A DNA stretch of 64,000 nucleotides from contig CM022674.1 in NCBI GenBank assembly GCA_012295275.1, positions 9,673,292-9,737,291 on the forward strand. The letters are read 5' to 3'. The translations under genes were made by a program, and so were the position numbers. Shown here piece after piece: positions 1 through 12,672 of this stretch. Source of the DNA: Chrysomallon squamiferum (lineage: Eukaryota; Mollusca; Gastropoda; Neomphalida; Peltospiridae). Below the pieces are notes generated by a model. The model ran no database searches. It saw only the letters and a list, made by a program, of their open reading frames with translations, and was not told where the DNA came from. How positions within the stretch are numbered: position 1 is the stretch's first letter; each line of letters opens with the position of its first letter.

Positions 1-306
1 TTTGTAGTGAACTTGTTATTTGGTAATGTAAAATGAAATCACTTTGTAATAAACAGTTGTCTTTGTCTGGCTTATATATCTTTATTCTTTCTTCTTTTTT
101 ATTTTCTTCTTTTTTCAAATTTGTTTATTTATTACTTTATTTTTATTTATTTATGGGGTTTTGGGGTTGTTGTTTTTTGTTACTATTGGCAAGGAATGAA
201 TGTGATTGTGATCACTGTTTAAAATACTGTAAACCCAACCTTTCATTTCCAATTTTATAATAAATGGTTATCAACAATATCTTATTTTCCAACACAACAC
301 TGCAGA

Positions 307-469
<163 letters not shown>

Positions 470-2278
470 GCGCTGTTTATGTTAATGTGTTTTTCTGAGT
501 GTAAGTCTATGTGTGTATGAGGGCGTGCGTGCTTCGTGTGCGTGTATATGTGAAAGACAGAGAGGAAATAAAAGATGCATGAGAAACTAATTTATTATTA
601 AATACCAAATTTATTTTCCTATATACAGTTCTATACAGCGTGTTTCCAAAAGAAATAAATATCATTTTACTAATATTATTAATCTTTATGACAAACATAA
701 ACATCGTGCTGATGGTTTTAATGGGGAATTATAAATAAATAACCAGATATTCAGCATAACACACAGTAAACAACTCAGTTAATAAAATAGATTCATTCAC
801 CCAGAACACCGTAAAGGCCATGTCGTTAGCTTATAAAAAAAATACCAACCAACCAAACAACCAAACAAACAAAAGAAGAGCAGACAAACGTAGAATGCTG
901 ATGCATTTCTAAAAATTAAAAGGCGAAAATTTTAATGTTTATACTATTGTCAATGCCAAAATTAGTTTTGTTTTCCAGACTGATGAAGATATAGATGAAC
1001 GCATGTCTGCGCTAGTGTATGTTTTGTTTTGTTTTTGTCAGCAATAAGACCGATTTCTGTTTAATTAATAACTTTTATACATTTCAAACCTCTGTCCCTG
1101 ATGTCCATTTTACTATTATCAACAATAAAAATATTTACGATCAGTTTCAATGTGACTTGACTTCCTGGCAAAACAGAACAGAGTTAAGCTCGATGTTAGT
1201 TAGTGTTCATCACACAGTATATAATTTGTCTGGGACCACTGGTTCATAGCCAAGATCTTTTTAGTGAAAACAAAATAAATTATGCTTATTGTCTGACTCG
1301 TATGGGTATCCTATCAAAATTATTTCAGCAGACAAAAATATTATCTTGAAAGTCTGTGTTTATAGAAGCAGGTAAGGAACATCGACCCAACAAGTATACA
1401 GCGTAACCACATTGACTTCTACCTTGACAAAACTGCATGAATTTGAACTGTAATTAAAATAAGTATATATCTGAGCCATTTTACAACGATATTAACTGCT
1501 ATAAGATCTGCAAATGCATTCACTAATTTCTTCTGTTTTTGGCAAATACTGTTTGATAAAGATTGTCCCTTTGAATTCATTGTGATGTCTATGGACAACG
1601 ATCCTTTGTGTACAGCAGTATTCTACAACTGTACTCATTTAGAATTAGATACGTTTTGAAACATCTGATCGTTATTGCTTGTAATGATGTGAAAAGTCAT
1701 TTTTAACCCAACATCATGTCTGGTTTCTTAATGTTTCAGACGCAGAATTTGTGATAAAAGAATTTCCATCTGCTCAAAATGTGAACATCATACACAATAA
1801 ATAGACGTTCCATATTCCTGGTGATGAGGAACTAGCAGAAATAGTTTTACTGAACACATTAGCAGTATTAGTGTATCTGTGATATAAAATATACATATAT
1901 TACAACAGTTGTATTTATGGATACGAGTTTAATATAGAGAACATAAATATGTTTTTCTCTTTTTTTCTAGATTTTCCATCTTAATTATTTGCATTAACCA
2001 GAGCTGTTGTATGAACTGCATCAGACCAAGTGAGTAACTGAGGTAATTATCAGTGGAATTTTTCAAAATAAATCAGTTAAAAAACTGAAACCGAATATTT
2101 AACTGCTAAAATATTTGTACTAGATAAATAATAATTTAATACCCAGTACGGTTTTAAGAAGGTTGTTTTTATTTGAAAGTTTACTTTACTGTTGCTGTTG
2201 ATGATGTTAATGCTGTTGCTGTTATTTTCATGTAAGCTTGTAGGATGACGATATACAAATACATTACCTTTCCAGTGG

Positions 2279-2392
2279 TTATGTCTACATATTCTGCAAA
2301 CTGAAAACACTCGGCTTTCTCCTCGATCGAAGACAGTTGTTCATTTATGTTCATTACCAGCAGCGCACTGACACAAGCTGGATACATCTGCA
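2279..2392 (-). CDS. Possible internal exon of unrecognised gene
   Basis: On the minus strand an AG acceptor precedes an open frame that ends at AAG followed by GTAATG, a fair donor. The frame encodes about 38 residues of mixed composition, including VMNINEQLSSIEEKAECF and FAEYVDITTGK, which looks like folded protein rather than repeat translation. I do not recognise the family. The reading phase does not join directly to the other island at 3598-3735 without a stop, so an intermediate exon would be needed if both belong to one gene. It could be a chance open frame or a decayed gene. Confidence 0.27.
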
Positions 2393-3597
2393 ACTAAAAT
2401 ATTCTATTCATAAAATGAAATAAAATAAAATGAAATATCTCAGTAACCTAGTCGTCTAACATTCAAAAAGATTTATGTGTGTATATATTATACATTATAT
2501 ATTTATATTCATATTGTAAGTAAATTTACTGTAAATGGTACTTCTGGCTTGTTATTTTGATCATTCCTAAAGGCTGTTTTATTAAGAAGCATAACAATCA
2601 CTGTTAAATAGAAATAACGCCAAAACTTTCTAAAGATTTACTGATCCCATTACGTATATGTAGATGAAAGGAATATCGTTTTCTATAAACATTTTACAAG
2701 ACTGGAAGATAATCGTTACTCATTTGTTTTAATACTGGTTTTTGAAACTGAAATAACAGAGTGATCTGTCTGTATGTTATCTAAATTTAAATTATAGCAT
2801 GGTTCAAAAGTCATATCCTTTATTTCTCTTAAATCTGATATTGTTTTTAGGTTCGTAAGGAAATACATTTTTAGAGGGAAAATGCTGGTTTTGATTGTTT
2901 GTTTGTTGTTGAAGTTCTTGGGGGTTTTGTCGTTTTTTTGTAAAAAAAAGTTGTGTTTTTTTTTTTTGTGTTTTTTAACGCTGGCTGGACAGCGATGTTT
3001 ACGTGTGATAAAACGTATTTACGAGTCCTGGTCTAGTGGCCATGTGACGCGGCTGTCAGTAACGTGTAGCAGAGAGTAGCATACATTTATACCTGTGTTT
3101 TACAAACTTCATGATGTTAAAGTTAGAAGAATTAGGACATGCATTAAATTACCCAAGTTTATATTTACATAGCCAGAACAACTTGAAAATATGATTACTT
3201 TCATGTTAGATTAAACGACGAAAGACTTCTTTTTTCTAATAACATGTCATATCACTATTTTAATTTTCTTCTTTTTATTTCTTTACTGTTTGTTTATTTA
3301 TTTATTTATTTGTTCTTTTATTCTTTTATTTTTAATTACATTTTATTATTAATGTTTTATTAAATAGTGGGTGTTTTTCTACTCCAAATAACGTTCAAAA
3401 TTAACTGTATAATTTATTAGAACATACTCGTTTTACAAATATTCTAAATTTCACTCTCTAAACACATTTATGTTCACTTACGTCCTTTACAGATGCATGG
3501 AATCATTACATCATATTTTATATTCACCTGTATCAACTTTCCATAATAAAATGTGTACCAAAATGAATTTAAATAAATAAAAGAAATGTGTACATAC

Positions 3598-3735
3598 TAA
3601 AATGAGGTAAAGTGAGACACAGTTCTGGGTGATTACTCTGGAAGCTACAGCTATGTAATGGGTGAATGGTTTCTTGTAATGATCTGAAAAGCGAGGTCAC
3701 GTCGAAGCAGTGAATTGCCTCAGACTCTGATTTAC
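3598..3735 (-). CDS. Possible internal exon of unrecognised gene
   Basis: On the minus strand the sequence TTATTGCAG precedes a 138-base open stretch that ends at a GTATGT donor. Read in phase 1 it encodes 45 residues, including SEAIHCFDVTSLFRSLQETI and FQSNHPELCLTLPHF. The composition is rich in Cys, His, Leu and Ser and unlike the repeats around it. No family is recognised. It may belong with the island at 2279-2392, but the phases do not match directly. Both lie upstream of the riboflavin transporter on the opposite strand. Confidence 0.3.
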
Positions 3736-4340
3736 CTGCAATAAACAAACACGTTCTACTGGGCTTCATACAGGTTTGTTTTCTTAATTCAGCTAGTTAC
3801 AGTTTGTCTTTTTTATTTTTTAGTGTTTTTCAAAGTAAATTTGACCTACCTTTGATCAGTATTAATTTTGTTCTGAAATGTGAATTTATTTGGATATGTT
3901 GTTATTTTGGTTTTCGTGTTAGTTTCGTTTACCATTATTAACATTAATATAAAAATAATAATTCATAAAACGTAAAATAATTTTTAATAAAATGAATTAA
4001 CTGTTGATATTACAGAAGCTAAAGACTTGAAATATGTTTAACTATCACTCAGACTGAGCATTAAAAATATTATTGTTCAGTATAAAGCTCACTGCTTATT
4101 TACACTGGATTTTCATCGATTGGAATAAGAACACTGACAGGTATTTAATCTACGTTGTGAAAGTTTTAAATAATTTTTCTTCTACTGTTATTATCGTTTT
4201 TAACCTTTCATGAAGAAAGATGATATAGTTTCCTGATGATGATAATTATTAAAACAATGATAATGATGTATATCTGTGTTTATGAGAAAAAAAGGAAGTT
4301 TGGATTTTTGGTGTAGTTAATAATATCGAGTATTAATGCT

Positions 4341-4347
<7 letters not shown>

Positions 4348-4411
<64 letters not shown>
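4348..4411. repeat. (GT)n microsatellite
   Basis: A pure GT tract of about 64 bases lies just upstream of the riboflavin transporter start. A long open frame that begins in it and crosses the transporter exon in another frame is a shadow. Confidence 0.95.
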
Positions 4412-4413
<2 letters not shown>

Positions 4414-4470
4414 ATTTATTTTTGGCATAAGTCAATTATGTTTAATTAAAACTATAAACTTTGAAACATA

Positions 4471-4496
4471 TTTTCAGTTGTTGCACTCACTGAACC
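4471..4496 (+). promoter_or_regulatory. Likely 5' UTR splice acceptor and leader of SLC52
   Basis: TTTTCAG ends at 4477, and 19 bases of leader precede the ATG. This suggests that the coding exon begins just after an intron in the 5' UTR and that the true transcription start lies further upstream. The inference rests only on the pyrimidine-AG pattern. Confidence 0.4.
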
Positions 4497-5717
4497 ATGA
4501 CTTCATCTCTCACCAACGCATACAAGAATCTGGCAGGTTCACATGCTGTTATACACATACTGTGTTGTGTCTTAGGCATTGCATCATGGGTAGATCTGGC
4601 TGGCGTGATGTTGGAGCAGCCTATTTTAATTACAACTTTGCCAGAAGAGCAAACTATATCCAGCATTCTGAATGTCATCGTTCAAATGGCAAACATTGGT
4701 CCATTGATTTTCGGAATTTGTGTGTGCATTTTACCGAAGAGAAAGATCGAGATTCCCACGACGTGCATCATCATTTTAGTAGGAATCGTGTCGTGTGTTC
4801 TGCTTTCTTTTTTCTGGGACACGACGACTCACATAGGCGGCGTGCTCCATTCCAGTGCCCTGTTTGTCCTCTGTTTCACTCTAGCGTTCGTCGACTCTAC
4901 CTCAACTATAGCTTTTTTGGCCTTCATGGCGATGTTCCATCCAGTCTATCTGCCAGCGTATTTCGTTGGAGAAGGATTGAGCACATTTCTGCCATCCCTC
5001 GTGGCGCTAGGACAGGGGTCTGGTAACATCAACTGTGTCAATATGACTTTCAAAGTGTCAAAAGAAATCGCTGGAACTCTCTTTAATTTTTCCATCAATC
5101 GTGAAATTCCAGTGTTCGACCCTCCAAGAATATCAGTTCAAACATTCTTTCTCGTAATGGCTGGCTTTCTCTGCCTGTCTCTCCTAGCGTTCACCTTTTT
5201 AATGTTATTTCCTCTGTGTGAAGTTTATAGTGACGCTTACGTCGATGTTTCAGGTAATGATGACATTGCTCACCATACACATGACGCAATGTATCTCGAC
5301 AAGATTCGAACACAGAACCCTATCAACACGCGCAATATGAAACCAGCAAAACAGAGGAACGTTAATAACACAGATTCTGCGTTGAAGAATCGGCCGGAAG
5401 TGGACATCTCGTTTGCTCAATGTGCTTCTTTGCTCATTCAGGTGTCCTGGCTGATGGCTTTGCTCGGACTTTTCCTTTCTCTGTCACCCTACTTCTCAAT
5501 GCCTTTCGGTCTCAAGTTCTATCATTTGGCCAATACTCTCTCTGCCATGTCTCTGGCAGGAGGTTCTCTCTTCTACTTCTTGGTGCCCATCAAGTCACAC
5601 ATCGTCGTCGTCGTGCTCACTGTGCTGCACACTGGGCTTTCAGTTTACTTCGTCTACATGGCGGCCCGGAGTCCTCATCCACCGCTACTTCACAGTGACG
5701 CTGGACCACCTCTACTG
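4497..5717 (+). CDS. SLC52A: SLC52 riboflavin transporter, coding exon 1
   Basis: Encodes residues 1-407, covering most membrane segments and the large hydrophilic loop. It ends in codon CTG followed by GTAACT. The open frame runs 48 bases past the donor, but that extension (starting VTKQIHSN) is not family-like. Confidence 0.93.
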
Positions 5718-5819
5718 GTAACTAAACAAATTCATTCGAACAGAAGATCAATATCTATAATTTAAATGTAGATACTAAACCGTCAGGTGAATCTTAAAAT
5801 CATCATCGCCATCATCATT

Positions 5820-5851
<32 letters not shown>

Positions 5852-7028
5852 ATGATTATTATTATTATTATTATGTTGTTGTTTTTTTTTTTTTTTATTG
5901 TTGTTGTTATTACTGTAGGTAGGTAATCATGGATTTAAATGTCATCATTTAGCGGTAATAAATTATCTAACATTACCTCCAACAAATGAGTTTATCTCCA
6001 TTCTAAAATCTGTTTCAGTAGGCTAGCGAGAAACAGTGAATGGGTAGAATATATCCATTTTACAGTGGGTTTATTATTGAAAAGGCATTGTTGACGGTAA
6101 ATTAATACTTTTCTTTTTCAAATTGTTTAAACATATAAACAATAATAAATAAAAAAATTAATTTATCCCAATAGCAAAAAAAATGAAAAGATCTTTATAA
6201 ATTTACAAAAATTTCATCTGAAAGAAATAATATGTGGGGGTGCTTTAAATCTAAACAAGATAGGACTGGTTATTTTGGAGCGAAGCAATAACAGTAACCA
6301 ATTTCTGTTCTTAAAAGTGTTAATAATTACTTGAATTATTTTGTAATGTTATGCTGAATATTTCCACTATCCTTATGTAAGAACTACTAGGTGAGAGTGT
6401 ATTAAGTTTAAAGATGCTAAAACTGTTGAAATAAATAGCTTACAGCAGTAATTTTAACGAACATTATTCAAGAATTATGATGGAATATATGAAATCATAA
6501 ACAAATATAGATAGACGTCATTTCACAAATAACGAAATTTCCTGCACAAATAAACTGACCTAATTGAATGAGAGGTAGGAAATGAAATTTAGAGATGATT
6601 CATCGATATTGACTTATTTTTCTTAAGTCATGGTAGAATTATAAAAAATTATACAGTTCCATCTCATATAACACATCAGTTTGAATATGTGAATGTTGCT
6701 GAAAAAGTAATAATTCTATTTAGAAAATTTCTACATCAGACTTTGTTCTTTGTTTCATTGTCGTTATCATTATTTTTATAGTTGAAATTGACTTTGCAGA
6801 CACTGATTCTGTAATTTCTTTTTATAGATCACACTTTCTATCTTGATTGTTTTCATGTGGACATTTCAAAGAGTAACCATCATCGGAATACTTCGTCCAA
6901 TGGGTAGGCGGATGATGATATTGGTGGGCGTGGCTATACAGCTTGGCAGTTTGATTGGCGGAGTCATAGGTTACCTGTTAGTTAACGTGTTCCACCTGTT
7001 TAAACAAGCGGAACCGTGTTCTCGTTAA
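4497..7028 (+). CDS. SLC52A: Riboflavin transporter, SLC52 (RFVT) family
   Basis: A multi-pass plasma-membrane protein predicted to import riboflavin (vitamin B2). Two coding exons, 4497-5717 and 6828-7028, join in phase 0 (CTG|GTAACT donor, TTTATAG acceptor) to give 473 residues, close to the roughly 450-470 of vertebrate members. Family signatures seen are TLPEEQTISSILNVIVQMAN followed by IGPLIF (residues 48-72), YFVGEGLSTFLPSLVALGQG (155-174), SPHPPLLHSDAG (392-403) and VGVAIQLGSLIG in exon 2. About ten hydrophobic segments are visible, with a hydrophilic loop at about 243-305 that is rich in Asn, Asp and His. Asn-X-Ser/Thr sites occur at about 182 and 197. The start chosen is the first in-frame ATG after a likely acceptor. 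The paralogue number (A1/A2/A3) cannot be assigned. Confidence 0.93.
5718..6827 (+). other. SLC52 intron
   Basis: An 1110-base GT/AG intron between the two coding exons. It contains an ATC/ATT repeat cluster (about 5800-5873) and a poly-T run near 5883. No other feature was seen. Confidence 0.9.
6828..7028 (+). CDS. SLC52A: SLC52 riboflavin transporter, terminal coding exon
   Basis: Encodes the last 66 residues: a hydrophobic helix starting ITLSILIVFMWTF, a basic GRRMM turn, the VGVAIQLGSLIG helix typical of the family, and a short tail ending AEPCSR. The stop TAA is at 7026-7028. An earlier AG cannot be excluded, but this junction keeps frame and aligns with the family pattern. Confidence 0.92.
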   Translation: MTLSILIVFMWTFQRVTIIGILRPMGRRMMILVGVAIQLGSLIGGVIGYLLVNVFHLFKQAEPCSR

Positions 7029-7107
7029 TAAAATGTTTCGTTGTATTTATTATGTTATTGCTAAACCATAGTTGACATCGGAATGAACTTTTACAAACCG
7101 AATAGCA

Positions 7108-7113
7108 AATAAA
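7108..7113 (+). terminator. Poly(A) signal candidate for SLC52
   Basis: An AATAAA lies 80 bases after the stop. Another AATAAA at 7027-7032 overlaps the stop codon itself and is too close to serve easily. The region is A/T-rich, so chance matches are common. Confidence 0.4.
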
Positions 7114-7334
7114 ATATAATATTAAATAAATAAATAAATAATGCAATCTCATATGATGTCCATTATCATATATAAAAATAATAAACAGTAAAAACGTTAA
7201 GCCTGACTGGTTTTGTATTAAAATATGAAAGTGGAGGTAGCTGTTAATTAGAAATGTTAATAGTAATGAATGAACATTTCCTAACTTTATTTTATTATAA
7301 GATAACTGTTATTTAATTATTGTAAATTTTAATA

Positions 7335-7337
<3 letters not shown>

Positions 7338-7386
<49 letters not shown>

Positions 7387-7604
7387 TTCATTATTGTTTT
7401 ATGATTGTTACAAAAATACATTGTACATACATTCCTCACAGTTTATAAGCACACATATATATACATACATATGTAAGTACACTTAATAAAATAAAGTTAC
7501 GTAATTATTTTATCACGTAATTGTTATAAGTAACAGTATCATATTTTACTTTTTTCTTTTATTTGTTTTATATATACCTCTTTTTTCTCTTCTTTCTTCT
7601 TCTT

Positions 7605-7635
<31 letters not shown>

Positions 7636-7935
7636 TTATTATTATTATTATTATTTTATATATCCGATTTGAATTAATAAATAACAAAGGACACTGGTGG
7701 TGATATTGTTTGACGTAATCATTAACAATATCAGTGCGACCTATACGTAAGACTCCAGTTGTAAAATGTATAATATGTTTTATAACAGTATTTATTTTAT
7801 TATACTTTGTTATTAATGAGTAGTGGTCAACCCCAAAAATCCCAGTAACTTGTAAGTATAACAGTTCTTATAATTTATTTATTTATTTATGTATTTATTT
7901 ATGTATTTATTTATTTATTTACTTATTTATTTATT
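7338..7935. repeat. Cluster of ATT, CTT and ATTT microsatellites
   Basis: (ATT)n lies at about 7338-7385, (CTT)n followed by (ATT)n at about 7598-7654, and imperfect (ATTT)n at about 7876-7935. They follow the SLC52 gene. Confidence 0.9.
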
Positions 7936-8747
7936 AGTTACAATTAAATCAAATTCTAATATCAAAGGGGCAGTACTCCTACACTATTTTACAAAAAAAT
8001 CCATGAGTTATGTTCAGATATCTATAAAGACTGAGTTACTGATTTTCGGGGGGGGGTCCCAACGATAATTATTCTTCAACGAAAATTTTCTAGATAATTA
8101 TTTCTGTATAATTATTGTTATTATTTTAAATAACAGCAATAAATAAATACTCCCTTTCCGATTATTTTTGATTTTAGAATTTCAGCATACTCCGAAGAAA
8201 ATAGATAAATAATTTCACAAAAAACATTTCTTTTACTTTGTTGGTTGCTTTTATTCTTAACTTTTATGTCGTTATTTTCTTATTCTTCATAAGTTATTAT
8301 TTGTTTTGATTTTTTATATTTCAATGCTCGAAATAATAATAATAAATTAATAGTAAAACACAATAGAGCTGTGTCTTTATTTTATTGTTATTAATGTAAA
8401 CATGTAAGTACATGCTTCAATAAAATCACAGCATCCTGTTTTAGCTGTCACTGGTTTATCGTTGTACAAAAGTGAAAATCTTTCTCTTAGAGATTTACTT
8501 CAACCAGTAGGTATATGTATATGTGTATGTGTTAAGCATAATTTCTTATGTAACAAAACAACAAAAAAGAACACACACAGAAACATCAAAAGTATTAATA
8601 TGAAATTTACATTAACCCATATATTATTTGTCATAAAAAAGAAAAAGAAATTGTTATACAAATAAAAAAAACAGAATCTAAATAATAAGGCAAACGATTT
8701 GAAAATAATCAGTAATAAAAATGTTTTAAAATAATTATTTTATTTTA

Positions 8748-8750
<3 letters not shown>

Positions 8751-8787
<37 letters not shown>

Positions 8788-8802
8788 CCACACACACACA
8801 CA
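8751..8802. repeat. (CA)n microsatellite
   Basis: CA tract with one short interruption (AGACACC). Confidence 0.9.
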
Positions 8803-10839
8803 GGATTGGTTGTTCACGTGTAAACATTATATATATGATTGTTCACTAAAAAAAAAAAAAAAAAAGCATATATATATATATATTTGCTAGGTATATGCAG
8901 TTCACCAGTAATATATAACAGTTGGATTTCTGGAGAATGCTGTTATTCACTGACTCCGTGGTATCACTTGTAACAATAAAATATCACTGTTTAGAGTTAT
9001 TGCTGATGGACGACAACCTCCATTACAAGTAGACGTAGTGACATATACGTCAGATAAGCCTACTTAACTAAGACGTAATATTACAGTGTTTTGCCAGTCT
9101 GTTTATCTGTGATTATAAGAATGTTACACCTGGTGAGATTTATAATTAAACGAATAGCTAAATAATTAAGATAAACGGTCATGAATAAATAATTAATCAT
9201 GATGGAGAGACAGCATTACTAACATTAAACTGAGGTGATAAATAGCGCCACCCATCCAACGATGAATAAATTATGATAAATAGGCATTCAAAAGCGCGGG
9301 AAACAAGTAAAGCCTATTGGCTGCAGCATGACACAAGTTATTATAACGATTCGTCAAGAAAGGTGTGACGGCTAAATAAAGCCGTGATGATGATGAGTTC
9401 ATCTGTATAAGGGCTGAACCCTATCTTAACTTGTTGACAACTTGCTGCCATTGTTCGTTAATTGACGTACCCTCCAAATGTGAACAGGAGGCAAAATCCT
9501 CAGATGACAATGAAGTAACAAACTAGCTATTCAGACTGGTGGTCTTTCATCTATTAACTGTCCGGGAGTCGGGTCCGTGTTAATTTTATTCGCATCCCCT
9601 GTGGAGAATAAAATGGAAACATCTACGGGTGGATAACTAGGAAAGAATCACATTTGTACTTCAGTAACGATTTGATTTGCAGATACTGTTTTCAAAAAAG
9701 TCAATGTGATTAAATCAAGTGAACAATTCTAGGCATCTGTTGAGGCACATTTCCAATTTTTCACTTTGTTGCCTAGAAAAAAATAAAAAATAAAAAAATA
9801 AAATAAAGGTTGATTTTCACTTGTTGTTTTCTATTGTTGTTTGTATCTCTTTTGACTGTATTTATTTGCTGATATAAAATGTATTTATTTAGTAATTTCT
9901 TTGTAAATACATATCTGTACAGAATATTACTTTGTTTATTTTATCATCATCATCAAAAATATCGTCAATGCAATCAAATTTTTCTTCTTTTTGTTGTATT
10001 TGCGATCTAATTATAAATATATATTTGTTTTGTTTATGTATTTATTTTTTAGTTAAAATATTATTGATGAAAAAGTAAATAAACAAACAGATAGATATTT
10101 ATTCTTTTTTTAAATTTGAACATTCAAATTGTAGATGGCGCATTACAGAAGTTAGCGACAAATTGGTCTTGTCGCTGAATTATCACATTATATGGGTAGA
10201 TAGCGAGGCTGCAGGGGGCAGATACACAGTCAGATTTTACGGCTTGGAAATATCTGTCTTGTTATTCTGTAATGGCACTCTCTGCGACCAAATTTCACCG
10301 CTTTACTGATCAAAGAACTCGAGAAAAGAGGTAAAACCACAAAATACTAGCTATTGTTAGCAAAGTTGTTAGAATAGGTATTAAAAGGAATTTATTTTAA
10401 TCAAACAAAATCTAGTGAAATAAATATGACATGCTCTGATTACAGGTTTGCTCAGGCGATACCTTCACCTGACTGAACTTACTAAACAAAACACAACAGT
10501 TGTGTTTATTCATATCTCAGTAATTAATAGAAACACACTAATTCATCAACACATTTCAGTTTATCACTGAGGTTATTCCTAATCTTGTACGAGCCAAGGC
10601 GACAGTCATCTCTTTCTTCTTCTTTTTTTCACATTTTATCATACATTTATTTTTCTGTGATGAAATTTGTGACGCGACAGAGTTACAGCCTCTATAGAAG
10701 TTTTCTATACGTGTAATAATAAAACATTGCTCTGATTCTTCCATCCAAATTCCAAAACAATTCCCCGTAACAAGGTTTTATTGAAAACACTTTTTCTTCC
10801 TTCCTCTTGGTTTTGTTAGGTAAAGGAAAGCAGCGATGT

Positions 10840-11340
10840 GGAAAAGAACGTCTCGCGCTAGAATTATATTCTGTCGGGTCATCTGTATAATATTAAACGA
10901 ATCCATCGGCCTTTCGTGAAGGAGAATATAATCAATTTTTACTGCTCTCAAAAGTTAAATGCTTTCTTAGTTCGCGTTTTGACTCAAGTGCGTTTTCATT
11001 GAAAAGGTAGCGCGCCATGGCGCCCAAAGCAAAATGGCGGTCGGGAGTGTCTATTGTTGTTCTTTATATTACCTGGATTTTCGTTCTATCTACACAGCAG
11101 GAGTGAGAGAATCGGCAGGCAGCAACAATACATCTATATCTCTAAACAAATGCGATATAAATAAAGCTGGATAATAAGTAAACGTGAAAAAAATTTAGAT
11201 TTTGTAAAGCGAATTGATTGACTGCGGTTCTCCCGCCTGTGAGTAACTGAGTAACAATATGGACGACGTTCTCGAAAAGCCGACCGCTTCCAAATCATGT
11301 AGTGTCACTTTGTGAAAGAAAGAGAAATTTCACGGGATGT
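10840..11340. promoter_or_regulatory. CpG-richer, repeat-free island, promoter-like
   Basis: This 500-base island is clearly richer in CpG than its surroundings and free of microsatellites. It includes GCGCGCCATGGCGCC near 11011 and a 29-codon open frame at 11017-11106. It could be a promoter or an enhancer. There is no direct evidence of transcription. Confidence 0.35.
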
Positions 11341-11824
11341 TTACAACAGTGTTAAAGCGAATAATAGAAATGTTGATCTTAAAAATGGACAGTAAAAAAC
11401 TTTCTTATCTGATAAAGAATTAATTATAATTATTGCTAAAGTATCGTCAAATTTCGCTTCTCTCGTCATAAAAAACATTATAATAATTTTTTAATGAATA
11501 AAAAAATTTCATTTTAAAATGCAGAGTTAAACAATTATTTGTTATTCCAATTGGGCATTGAAGTTCCTATCACTGTAAATTTATTTATTAACTAAAAATT
11601 ATAAGGGGAACAGTTGATTATGTTTTAAGTCTGATGGCGTTAAAGAACAGTTTCTGATTATAATCATGAATTCGGTTATAATTATGAGGTGAATTGAAGC
11701 TCAGTGCCTGGAACGGGGTATAACCACTAGATATTGATGTCGAACGATCTAGCAGATCTAACAAAACTTAACTTGACTATATATATAGAGATACATCACT
11801 TACTAATTAAATAAGAAGTGATAA

Positions 11825-11978
11825 AACAAAATTTGAAATTAATTTCATTTTAATAATAATTATTATTATTATATATTTATTTATTAAAAATGTTGAATGC
11901 TTATGGATTAGCCAGAAGAGCCCTTTACGTATCATGTTTATTTCAATAATTAAAATGAAATTAATTTCAAATTTTGTT
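11825..11978. repeat. 30-bp perfect inverted repeat around 94-bp loop
   Basis: Bases 11825-11854 (starting AACAAAATTTGAAATTAATT) are the exact reverse complement of 11949-11978. The 94-base centre is of ordinary complexity. It may be a small MITE or foldback element or a transcribed hairpin. No clear target-site duplication was seen. Confidence 0.85.
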
Positions 11979-12118
11979 ATTATTATTATTATTATTATTT
12001 ATTTTTTTATTATTTTAAATACATCAATGTTGTATCTAAAGCAAAAACAGTAATGTTTATGTTGTAAAATATCTAACAAGTTTTACATTCATTATAAACT
12101 CTAATTATCACATTTTAT

Positions 12119-12120
<2 letters not shown>

Positions 12121-12165
<45 letters not shown>

Positions 12166-12598
12166 TATATATATGCACAAAATAAAAACGAACATATACA
12201 GAGTTATTCTGGATTCCGAAGGATATGAAAAGTTGTTACAATTATATAATAATATACTGGAACACTCAGTTAATTAATGCCTAATTTTTTGAAAATAACT
12301 TGATCTTGTACCTAAAATATACTTGAATAGTAGTAATAATTATGCTAAAATTATTTATTTTTAATATTTATAATTTCTTTAAATTTAAAATGGATGTTTT
12401 CTATATTTTTCAAAAACCTTTTCTTGTTCATAACGTATTTTGTTGTAACCTGTACCTAAAACCAGACCGGTGTACACTAAGAAATGTTGCCGATGAAATC
12501 AGTCTGTTTTTAAACTTGTAATTACTGTCTGTAAATAATTGCTTAATTTATGGACTCTTTGTATTTTGTATACTTTTTCGTAATTGTGGTAATAATAA

Positions 12599-12640
<42 letters not shown>

Positions 12641-12672
12641 TTAAAAATTATTATTATTGTTGTTGTTGTTGT
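12121..12672. repeat. (CA)n and (AAG)n/(ATT)n microsatellites
   Basis: CA tract at about 12121-12163. AAG tract at about 12598-12639, then ATT and GTT runs to about 12672. Confidence 0.9.

Noticed and set aside
1019-1640. Short plus-strand stretches such as QCDLTSWQNRTELSSML and SMDNDPLCTAVFYNC
   Set aside because: They look protein-like, but the same bases are open on the minus strand too, phases between the pieces do not agree and no family is recognised.
4346-5026. 226-codon open frame over the SLC52 exon
   Set aside because: It starts in a GT repeat and runs in a different frame from the transporter, whose frame has clear family motifs.
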